NCBI RefSeq assembly: GCF_027580225.2
Contig: NC_073355.2
Coordinates: forward strand, 19,258,001 to 19,322,000
From: Misgurnus anguillicaudatus
Taxonomy: Eukaryota > Chordata > Actinopteri > Cypriniformes > Cobitidae
DNA length: 64,000 nucleotides
Reading direction: 5' to 3'
Every line of letters begins with the position of its first letter. Within the stretch, counting starts at the first letter, position 1. The notes under the pieces were generated by a model that saw only the letters and a program-made list of their open reading frames with translations, was not told the origin of the DNA and did not search any database. The translations under genes were made by a program, and so were the position numbers. Of this stretch, positions 1 through 8,769 are shown piece by piece.

Positions 1-218
1 CTTGTGGTTTGTTATGTGTTGCTAATGTTATCCTCAGCCTGTCCAAGCCTGACCCGTTTTCTACTAAAATCCCCTAAATATACTAATTTAATGAGAAATA
101 ATCCACTAAAAACGCATTTATGCACAAAGTCATTTGATTCACATGTAGTGCTAATATACAATTTTATTTTTTTAAACATCTTAAGTTTAAAAACGTTTAT
201 CAAGTTTATCACATTCAG
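1..218. other. AT-rich flank upstream of exon candidate
   Basis: No gene is visible. The stretch is AT-rich and ends in a T-rich tract followed by CAG at 216-218, which is compatible with the 3' end of an intron preceding the exon candidate at 219-323. Confidence 0.4.
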
Positions 219-323
219 TCTTCTATGGAGCTGACAGTAACTTCCGCAAACTCTTGGGAGGATCCGTGATCATTGGAGTGATCAGAGATGACGCGACTCT
301 CTTCCTTAAGGGCTCTCAGTCAG
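219..323 (+). CDS. Candidate internal coding exon, protein not recognised
   Basis: The segment is preceded by a T-rich stretch ending in TTCAG and followed by CAG|GTCAAA, so both splice borders fit the GT-AG rule. Only one of the three forward frames is open across it. That frame gives 34 complete codons with 2 bases left over at the start and 1 at the end, making a symmetric phase 1-1 exon. Phase 1-1 exons are frequent in extracellular modular proteins. The peptide contains YGADSNFRKLLGGSV followed by IRDDATLFLKG, alternating hydrophobic and charged residues like a beta-rich domain. I do not recognise the family and assign no function. GC content is clearly higher than in the AT-rich flanks. 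An alternative is chance: 105 open bases is not rare, and no partner exon was found with certainty in the window. Confidence 0.5.
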
Positions 324-1647
324 GTCAAATTTATTGTGTAATGTAATACGTTATTAATACATTAGTAAAACAATACAGTTTTACTTTGTGTAATATTTTT
401 CTTGGGAGTAAAAATCAATATTTGCCTGGCGCAGTTATCAGTGTGTTATAAAGACAGTAGATAAAATTGTATTTATATGAATCCACCATGCGAGATGTGT
501 AATTGCATTGTGCATAATGCATTAAGCACAGATTTTTGCATTGAATTTCCTAAGTGAATCCGGTGCTAAAGCAATGAAGTGCATGCAAATAAACAATACA
601 GTCAGCCCACCCACACAATTAATTTGTAGTGAATTCCCCACAGTTTTTTTAAAAGGCATAAAGATTTGAAAGACCAGAGGCTTTCCTTTCATTCTTCCAC
701 TTTTATCTCCGTTGTTTTTCACCTTTTCAAAGTTCTCATTTTTAGTCTGACAGGCGAATCCTTGTAGAAAATGATTGAAATCGGTGACCTTGATATTTGC
801 CGTAGGACCCCGAGTTCAGAAGGTAATGACTTTTAAATAGTCCAGCAGCTCTGAATGGTTGAGCTGTCTTTTTGACATGTCTACAAATCCAAAATGTCAG
901 AGCGTGTGAAGACTTTCTGCTGTACAGCCTTGAAGAACATTTCTCAGCAGGCCTGAATAACGTCGGTTCAAAACAACTACGCTAGCTGTAAATGGTGGGC
1001 GATTTTCAGCATCTCTCGGTTTCCAGCTGCGTAATAGCAGCATTGACAGAACCGTGAATGTCATTATTAATTCCACTGTGACATTTTGCATATCATTTAA
1101 GGTAGGCTTGATGCCCACTGTAATGTTACAATTGTGAGGAGTGGAGCATTTGATGGAGGTTTCAACTGTATTGAGGGAAAAAGAGAGACCGACTGTGAGT
1201 ATGCAAACAGCTGCCGTGTACTTAGTATCAGAGTCTATGTGTATCTCTAGAATTAATAAATCTTTCGGTGCTGCAATTCTGTTAGTAATGACACAGATAT
1301 GAGTAGATTAAAGCCAAGTTCACTCCATTTATTTTCTGTAGGAAAACTAATAACGGTCGACTGGAATACAGTGTGCTGTTCTGGTGTGCTGAAAACTTAT
1401 ACTCTATCTGCTTGTTAAGTCTGATGTCATACACCGCTTTCAGTCCAAACGATCACATTCACGTAAATGTGTGATATGAACAAATAGTGCTCATAAACGG
1501 CTGTTTATATAATATCCTCTATTGAAATGAGAGGAGACTTGGACCCGGAAAATGTATTCCTTACGTCATTACTTAACAAGCGGATTGTTTTACCAGAAGA
1601 TTAACATGTTGCGTTAAAATTGTACTTAAACTTTCTCAATACATTTA
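324..1647. other. Unique-looking non-coding DNA
   Basis: No gene, repeat terminus or tandem array was recognised. If the 219-323 exon is real, this is the start of the following intron. Confidence 0.5.
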
Positions 1648-2592
1648 GGATAGCTCTATTATCCGATTCACGTTTTTAAATTTCCTTTGTTGTGTATATT
1701 AGTGGATGTAAACGATATGCAAAAGGTACAAACCTCAAAGTAAACAATGACGCGAGTTATCATCTCCAACGTAAATCTCTTTTCTTGGACTACAACAAAC
1801 ACACGGATTGTAGGGCAAACGTTTACTTCCTGGTATTGGGGATGTAGACAAGACCGACATTATCATAATTCCTCCCGCTTCGGACTCAGTCTGTAAGTTA
1901 ACTCCTGTTAGCATTCAGGGCTCAACATAAAGGACTGCCCGGTGGCCTGGGACAAGCGTGAGACACGTTCGGGCCAGTAAACAGTATTCTTACTTAAGTG
2001 CTTCACCCTCAAAAACTGCTGGTCAAAAACATAATTATTTAACATCTTTGAAGCAGACATTTACTTGGGTAATACACGACAAAAGAAAGTTTAAAGGTAA
2101 AGCAGAAAAGTTGGAAGCCTTTTTTCGTTGGAACATGTCTGTTGTAAATGTATACAATTATATTTGACTTTTGAATTATTCTTTTTAAATATGTGACAGA
2201 CACTGACATTTTTTTAATGGGGCCAGTGAAAATTTTGTCAGGGCAAGTGAAAACCTGAACCACTGGCCCGACTGGGCCAGAATAAAAAAAAATTGGCTTT
2301 GAGCCCTGGCATTGCATTGTTAGCGAATCTTTCAAACATGGTAAGGAGCATAACATTTCAGACCAATCACAACGTACAGATTAGCTGGCCAATCAGAGAC
2401 ACAGTGCTTTTCAAATCAATGTTCTTTGTATAAAATCAGAGCGTTTGAGGAAAGCAGTATATCGGGAGCTACAAAAATGTACAGTATTTGAAAAATTATG
2501 TTTTTTTTTATCACAAACCACGCAAAAACATTGTATTATACCAAATACACAAAATAACATTGTTTTTTAGCAATTAAATAGGTGCATTTTAA
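1648..2592 (+). mobile_element. TTAA-flanked MITE, split by a younger insertion
   Basis: This is a second copy of the element at 11638-12169. Matching blocks include the part near 1660 (ATCCGATTCA), a stretch reading CTTGGACTACAACAAACACA, a block reading ATCATAATTCCTCCCGCTTC, and the right part (CAGATTAGCTGGCCAATCA) through to the right end at TTAA 2589-2592. The left terminus is decayed. The match is interrupted between about 1906 and 2323 by another transposon. The family has imperfect terminal repeats of the form AGAGCACCTATT, and TTAA sites in the intact copy. TTAA target sites are typical of piggyBac-like and Kolobok elements; which of these applies is not decided here. No transposase is encoded. 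Confidence 0.85.
1916..2308. mobile_element. hAT-like non-autonomous element nested in a MITE
   Basis: A 393-base insert begins CAGGGCTCAACA and ends TTGAGCCCTG, giving short inverted termini. It is flanked on both sides by GCATT (1911-1915 and 2309-2313). A subterminal stretch rich in GGGCCAGTG and CCACTGGCCCG motifs is typical of fish hAT-like MITEs. The visible direct repeat is 5 bases, shorter than the 8 bases expected for hAT, so the superfamily is tentative. No coding capacity is seen. Confidence 0.7.
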
Positions 2593-2870
2593 AATACCTT
2601 TCCAAATAGTCAAAAATTATATAAAACTGAAACTGTGTTTGCACATGAAGCTTACAATTTAGAATAAACTACATGTTATCATGTAGCTATAAAGTCAGCA
2701 TGAAACGGACGTTGTAATTGTCTTTATTTCGTAAATATCGTTTTTATCATATTATGATTGATGTATCATATCAAAATGGCTTCTAAAATGAGGAAAAAAT
2801 GTAGGGTGGGGATTTTCGTCCATCAGGAACTGATTGGATCGTTGGAAGTTGGACGTTGCCAACAAAACAC

Positions 2871-3392
2871 TAGCCTGGCTCCGCCCTCCTACGTGCTTCG
2901 CTTAATTTTCATTTCGCTTCAGTACTACGTCTGGGACTGCTCTGTAGAGTTTCGTTTTCTCCTGCAAAAATCTGCAGGACCAATCAGCGAACAGAGGGGG
3001 GTGGCTAAGAACGATGACGTTGAGGTCGTGCGTCAGTTTGAGTTGTAGTTCAGTAATGGCAGCGGAGAAAGACGTGAGAAAAGCTATTCGGTCTGTTGTT
3101 GCAAAACTGCCGAATATACAGAAGTTAAAGCCGGAGCAAGAACCAGGTTTGCTAAGTTTTGTTTGTCTGATTATTCTGACTTGTTGTTTCTGTCCGGTTT
3201 CGGTGCATGATATACGTCATGACCACACGTTAGCGATTGGCTATGGCAGATCCTGAGTGACTCTGGGCAGATCCAATAGTTTTAAACTTCAACAGAGGAC
3301 CCTCCTTAACGGAAGTAACGCTTTGCAATGGAGCGTGGCCAGACTCTCTGTACAAATCAAATGAATGTACGAGAGTCTGGTTGGACCAGGCT
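2871..3392 (+). mobile_element. Short transposon with 10-base target duplication and a helicase-like exon
   Basis: The element starts TAGCCTGGCTCC and ends GGACCAGGCT. AACAAAACAC occurs immediately before (2861-2870) and again at 3393-3402, a perfect 9- to 10-base duplication (one base is ambiguous with the terminus). The termini share the inverted 8-mer TAGCCTGG. A second internal inverted repeat near the right end (CCAGACTCTC and GAGAGTCTGG) could form a stem. A promoter-like GC-rich left half precedes an ATG exon (3056-3146). A duplication of 9 to 10 bases excludes TTAA and TA families and suggests a Mutator-like or Merlin-like integrase, or something else; the superfamily is not resolved here. 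Confidence 0.8.
3056..3146 (+). pseudogene. RecQ-like helicase N-terminal exon inside a transposon
   Basis: An ATG opens a 30-codon frame beginning MAAEKDVRKAIRSVVAKL and continuing to KLKPEQE, followed by CAG|GTTTGC, a plausible 5' splice site. The tail resembles the stretch with a conserved glutamine just before motif I of RecQ-family DNA helicases (pattern F/L-x-P-x-Q-E). No Walker A or other helicase motif follows within the element, so only a first exon remains. It is probably the 5' end of a larger autonomous element that encoded a helicase, left in a deletion derivative. The helicase assignment is inference from a short match. Translation of this copy alone would yield no functional protein. 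Confidence 0.5.
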
Positions 3393-3405
3393 AACAAAAC
3401 ACAAG

Positions 3406-3989
3406 AGCTGTGTCCGAAACCGCTCCCTATCCACTATATAGTGCACTATATTGGGTGTCAGCCATTTTGTAGTGGTGTCCAAAACATGAGTGAACAACTT
3501 CATTCCCTACATTCGTGCACTACTTTTTACCCACAATACACTCTGATTTTGAGGGTACAAAGATTTACGTTTATACACATTTTTTTTTATTCTTTCAGTG
3601 AATCAGCTATTTTCTACTTTTTTTTAATAAACAAATAAAAAAATAAGTGTGATATCTTTTATTTAAAATATAATACACATTTTTATTAATTAATAAATAA
3701 ACAACACTAAATAAATATGACAAGCAGTTGTTTTGTTCTCTTTATTATTAACTAATACAATAAACATGACAAATGTGACAAACAAAGAAAGAAGACTTTA
3801 CCATTTCAAAGTAAAATAAAGCCACACGTGTAAGGGTTTATGACGAATCTCTGCGACAGCTCTCCGACACAGTGTCTGAAATCGCTCACACATTTTTGTT
3901 CCCTTCTTCCCCATATAGGGGACTCAATTGTAATTTGCTATATAGGGAATAGTGAATGAGTGAACGAGGGAGCGATTTCGGACGCAGCT
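3406..3989. mobile_element. MITE with AGCTG termini and 3-base target duplication
   Basis: Left terminus AGCTGTGTCCGAAACCGCTC and right terminus (reverse) AGCTGCGTCCGAAATCGCTC form a near-perfect inverted repeat of more than 20 bases. AAG flanks both sides (3403-3405, 3990-3992). A 3-base duplication is compatible with PIF/Harbinger or CACTA-type integration, although Harbinger usually prefers TWA. The AT-rich interior has no coding capacity. It lies 13 bases from the neighbouring element at 2871-3392. Confidence 0.75.
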
Positions 3990-4216
3990 AAGGATGATCA
4001 ACTGCGACGAGTCCCCAAAAGCTCCGCCTTTGCGTCATTACTCGTAACATGAAGAGAAGTTGTTTTGATAGGGGTTAGAGTTAACATTTTGATTAAAGAT
4101 TATGAATTAAAAAATAAATAAATTAATTAAGTGCACAGATAAATCATTTATAAATAAAACACTACGATGTTCCATAAAAATAACATTTGTACATTTTGAT
4201 TGCATGGTGTCTTTAA

Positions 4217-5610
4217 GATTTTCCATTTTTTTGACTCAAATTTTTCTTTAGTTCTCCTGGTTACCATGGTTATGTCATTTTAACCTTAGGTGTATGTTTG
4301 CTATAAAACATGGATCACAACAGAGGGGAAGTTATTGTGAAGTTCTCTCACTGTATTTATTTTGATTGACAGGTGATGGTTTGAACTCAGGGTAAGCTTT
4401 AACTCTCGGTTTCGCTACTTCAGACATGGATGAGTTCAACTGTCTGAGACTGATTCAGAAGCCTTGATTTCCCCAGAGATGAATTCACTAGCATAAGGAC
4501 TCTCAAATAGGACAAAAGACCCTTAAAAAACTTTATGGACTAAAATAGTAAAATGTGTTTATAATGCAAAAGGTAAAAGCAGTGGTAAATGTTACTAATT
4601 GTCAATAGATAAATGCAGTTGAATTCAGTTTGCTCTGTGTATAATGTTCATCAGAAAACTTGGCAAATGTTTGGCCTAATTTTTCCATTCTTACGTTTGT
4701 GCAATGTGCATGTGCTTGAATCCACTAATGTGTGTGTCACATCGGTCTCCCAAACCTCTCCGTGCAACATTTAACATGCCAGTCAGTCCGCAGTCAGACT
4801 CAGTTGTCCGGAAAAGGCATTGGGCTTTCTAATCTGAGTTTTCAAATCTGCACAAATTTTCTGGGCTATGAAAGTCTCATAATGCTTGGCTTATGGATCT
4901 CCTGCAGTGTGAATGCTAATGTTTGTTCCACCATCTCCAGAAAGTGTTCCTCACCGCTCTGCTTTATAGGGTCAATGCAGTAAACACAGACACCAATGTA
5001 AGTAATCCTCATAAGCGGACCTCTCTAAGCAAAGTATTGCAACCTGCATTATTAAATATAGAATATTTTCATTAGATAGTAAATTCACATTAGCGTTATT
5101 TCAACCTAGAGCTGCATCTCTGTTTTTTAACTGTGTAGCAGTAACAGGGAAATAAATTACCCCTTATCTCTGATTAGCCAATGCAATCTCTTATACTTCT
5201 TGTGAGAAGCTAAGTCTGTATCCAAAGGAGGTGATTTACCGTCACCAACACTTGTCAAGAAAAATGTAACCGTCTCATTCCTGTCTTGGCCTCCCCCTTC
5301 AATACATCAAGAGAGCAATAATATCTTTCAGGATCATTTTCCTGACACATATCCGTGTCTCATCCGTCTGCCGATGTCATGAGGCATCAAAATCTGTGAT
5401 ATCAAAATCTAAGAGAGAAACATTCAGCTTGTTGAAGGGTGATTAATGGGCCATGCTATAAAGAAGCCCATTGCCTGTTCTGGTTAGATGAGGTGATTTT
5501 AAAGCACAGTTCTGTAAGACTTAACACGTCTTGTGCAGAAGGAGAATTTAATGTGTATATTTCTACAGTTTTAATGATCTGTTAGATACCATATAAATCA
5601 GGGTTGACAT
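4217..5610. other. Unique-looking non-coding DNA
   Basis: No gene, repeat terminus or array recognised. Short reading frames here are interrupted and lack splice signals or family motifs. Confidence 0.5.
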
Positions 5611-5705
5611 TAAAGGGGTCATATGATGCGATTTCATAATTTCATGTTGTCCTTGGGGTGTTAAAAACTGTGCATGAGATCTAGAAGTCGCAAAAATTAA
5701 AGGGG
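5611..5705 (+). mobile_element. Left end of a TTAA MITE (fragment)
   Basis: The stretch begins TTAAAGGGGTCATATGATGC after a TTAA and reads like the terminus of a common fish MITE. No matching right terminus is seen. At about 5700 it gives way to AGGGGTGGGCGATCG, resembling the end of a hAT element such as the one at 15926-16671, so a second insertion may have truncated it. Confidence 0.5.
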
Positions 5706-6785
5706 TGGGCGATCGAATGATTTTATATCTTGATCGATCTTGGAGACACATTTTATATGTTGTTTCTTTAAAGAGAAGCGAGTTGGCCTGTTGGAATCAA
5801 TTAGGATTGTGTTTTTGGCAGGGCATGGCTACCTTATGTCTTTACACAATAGACATGTTTGGGTCTTGAGTTGTTTGACCAGATGGTGCACAGATTAAAG
5901 GTAATAAAAATGAAACCTTTGTGACTAAGATTATTAGTTTACATTGAAACTGTAATTAAGGACTGTAAGACAGCAAACACCTAATGCCATTTTGGTGCAG
6001 CTACCGATTTTAATAGATGCCAACATAAAATAAATAAAGAGCGCAACACAATTAACTTGTAGAAAGGTCTGATTTTCATTAGACATTGTGTGATACAGTA
6101 TGTACCGTAGAATGCATCATAAAAAAAATGATATTTGAGTTTTTAGATCTGCAATAGTGGAGTGATAGTCAAAAACGACCTGTCAGTTATGTTTCATAAT
6201 TTAGAGTCAATACCACAAAGTAAGTATGGACAGAAGATTAAGAAAAAGCCACAGCTCTTCAAAGGGTAAATTTTATTATTTTTCATGTTTTCTTCTGTAA
6301 CCTGTCACCAATGTTATTTGAAAGTTGACATAATTAAATACGATAAATAAATTATGAACAAAAAGTATCATGTGCTTGTAAAAGCAACCTAAATGCTGTT
6401 AAATATCCTTTAAAACTCTCTAGATTACAGAAGTTCAAACTATACAGCATATCATTAGAAAAGTCTAAAGAGGCCGTCACATTAGACTATGAGTATGCAA
6501 ATATTTTTCAGACGTTACTGCACATATGAACAGGGAGTGCTTCGTTAATATACGTTTTTTGGCTTTGCCGTAGAAAAAAGGTCATACCGAGATGTGATGT
6601 ACCGTGTTTCTACTGGTCACATGTCTCCACGTGATAAGAAATTGCAGGTTAGAGTTCACCAGACTTTAACTTTGGTACGCATTGCAATGTGAAATATCTT
6701 CGCATGAGCTTGCGTCTTCGATCTGACGCATTTGCATGTGTATAAATAGAAAGCAAAGGAGCAAACTGCCCCTTAAGTAACTAAA
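5706..6785. other. Mostly unique non-coding DNA
   Basis: A short hAT-like terminus may be present at its left edge (AGGGGTGGGCGAT). Otherwise no gene or repeat was recognised. Confidence 0.4.
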
Positions 6786-7350
6786 GGGCCATTCACATAA
6801 TAACGATAAATCTATTTGCGTCAACACCACCGGATGATAATGATAGCTTTATGCTAATTCGCTCGTGAGGCCCAGTACTCGCGCAAATCATTTACTTTCA
6901 ATGGCATTGACTAATATTGCCTATTTCTTTTAAATAAAAAATGCTTGTAATTGTAACGTGTCATTTAATGCATAAATATTCTGATCTTGTTGCATTTACA
7001 CATCGGGTAACCAGTAGATGTCCATAACACTCTGCGTTTGCGTAACTCTAAATCTAATATCTTACATTTTGGCGTAGTCAGTGTAGTAGAATAAAAGCAT
7101 TACGTAGTGAATTTCACCGCAACTGCAACAGTGCTGGATACCTGAAGTAGTTTTATGCTAAGGATCTCAGCAATGAGCTTCTTCACAGTGTCATTTGTCA
7201 TTTCAAATTTGCGTGCACTTGAAGATCAAATCGATTTGATTGGCTGTCAAAGGTTAATCATTCATCAGTTAGACAAAAAAGTGCTCAGAAAGCGATCCCA
7301 ACGATTTCGTTTATTGTTCTTTATCGTTATAGTAGTGGTGTGAACTCCGC
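6786..7350. mobile_element. MITE with imperfect terminal repeats
   Basis: Left end GGCCATTCACATAATAACGA and right end (reverse) GAGTTCACACC followed by ATAACGATAAAG are imperfect inverted repeats, with a short gap in the left arm. The interior lacks coding capacity and I see no clear target duplication. The general form (ATTCACA... then repeated AACGATAA) fits a common fish hAT-like MITE group. Confidence 0.45.
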
Positions 7351-7379
7351 TATTCTCTTAAATACATAACGATTTTTTT

Positions 7380-7639
7380 ATAGTAACATTCTCTGAACTC
7401 CTCTCAGGCGAAGGTTTTATGCTTCCGATTGGTTGCCGCCGAACATTTCTGCCTTACGATTGGTTGCCGCGTCATAGCTCATTACCATAAAGTTGAGCTG
7501 ATTTCAACTCTCCTCGACGCTCACGCTGTACATGACGCGCCGCTGCTCGCTGGAGCTCGCCCCTGGCTCTCATTGACAATGAATGACTTCCGGCCACTTT
7601 GACGCTCTCGCCGGTGGCGGTATGAATTCAGAGTAATTG
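7380..7639. repeat. GC-rich repeat-like segment
   Basis: The segment contains two copies of CGATTGGTTGCCGC. It also has a stretch (CATTGACAATGAATG, then GACGCTCTCGCCG) resembling the right half of the nested MITE at 27107-27569. It ends at the TTAA that opens the next MITE fragment. Its boundaries are unclear. Confidence 0.3.
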
Positions 7640-7730
7640 TTAAAGGCGGAGTCCATGATGTTTGTAAGCCAATGTTGATATTTGAAATCACCTAAACAAA
7701 CATGCAATCACGACACAATCTCGGTCATTT
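7640..7730 (+). mobile_element. TTAA MITE family A, left-end fragment
   Basis: TTAAAGGCGGAGTCCATGAT opens at 7640 and continues through a block reading GAAATCACCTAAACAAACATG, matching the left 90 bases of the elements at 37499-37743 and 38477-38715. The remainder is replaced by unrelated sequence in which AACAGGAAGTGGGCG and CTTCCTGTTAC recur. Confidence 0.65.
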
Positions 7731-8400
7731 CAACTTCCTGTTACATGAGCAACCGTGTCCGTTGGCAACAGGAAGTGGGCGTTTCCTGTTACACAACAAA
7801 GTTAAGAAAAGCTTAACTTTATGCAAATGATGAGTGACTTTCAGAAGCGACTAACAAATGAAGTGAAGCAGTCATCTAATGAGAGGATGCTGATTTGTTT
7901 ATCACTGTTACTATGACAACCAAAATTAGGAATGGCTCTCATTAAAAGAGACAGCGACAAAGTTGCTGGCCTATATATTAGAGGGTCAGTGACAAGATGG
8001 CAAGATGAGAAATTCAAAAATATTTTTAAAAAACTTGTTTTAAAAGCATGCATCAGGTATATTCCAATGCACATAGTGTATTTATGTTGATTTTATGCAA
8101 TAAAAAAAATTACATTTGCACCATTTTTATGAAAGTTAAGACTGAATGGACCAGAAAATGTCAAATGGTGTAACCGCCAATTGCGCCAAAGAATGAGAAA
8201 TATCAAATATTTTATCCACCTTGATGGCATGCAAGCGTAATCATAAAAAAAAAAAACTTAAAATATCACACAAAAATGCATTTTATTAGTTGTTACTAAA
8301 TGTAAATTTTAATGCGTTTTTGTAATATTTGTCCTGACATATGCTGAAAACAGCTCTGTTTTCTAGATAATCTTTGACAAATGATGTAAAAAGTTTATGT
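7731..8400. other. Non-coding DNA, nothing firm
   Basis: The first 70 bases hold an imperfect inverted motif around AGGAAGTGGGCGTTTCCTG. No gene or defined element was identified. Confidence 0.4.
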
Positions 8401-8408
8401 AAAAAAAT

Positions 8409-8761
8409 TAGTGCTGGGCAAAGATTAATCTCGATTAATCGCATACAAAATAAAAGTGATTTTTGGCATAATATATGAGTATGTGCTGTGTGTAATTATT
8501 ATGTATAAATAAATACACACACATTCATGTATGTACTTAAGAAACATTTACATGTTTATATATATTTATTTATATTTTTATATATTCTATATTAAAAATA
8601 AATGAAAAAAATATATATATATATAAGTAAAACAATTCTGAAATGAATATATGAATGTGTGTGTGGTAAAATATACACAATAATTAGACACAGAACACGC
8701 ACATATATTATGCAAAAAAATCACTTTTATTTTGTATGCGATTAATCTTTGCCCAGCACTA
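8409..8761. mobile_element. hAT MITE with perfect 8-base target duplication
   Basis: The 353-base element starts TAGTGCTGGGCAAAGATTAA and ends with the exact inverse. The terminal repeat is perfect over at least 22 bases, and inverted similarity extends well inward through TACAAAATAAAAGTGATTTT. AAAAAAAT precedes it (8401-8408) and follows it (8762-8769), a perfect 8-base duplication diagnostic of hAT integration. The centre is an AT-rich tract with an (AT)n run and GTGTGTGT-like stretches. No coding capacity. The perfect termini and duplication suggest a relatively young insertion. Confidence 0.93.
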
Positions 8762-8769
8762 AAAAAAAT

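Larger units (their letters stand above)
2688..4216. mobile_element. TTAA-type element hosting two insertions
   Basis: Imperfect terminal repeats (left ATAAAGTCAGCATG; right, read in reverse, TTAAAGACACCATG) bracket about 1.5 kb. The right TTAA is intact at 4213-4216 and the left has decayed. Two unrelated elements sit side by side inside, at 2871-3392 and 3406-3989, separated only by target-duplication sequence. Without them the host would be about 0.4 kb, ordinary MITE size. Confidence 0.55.
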
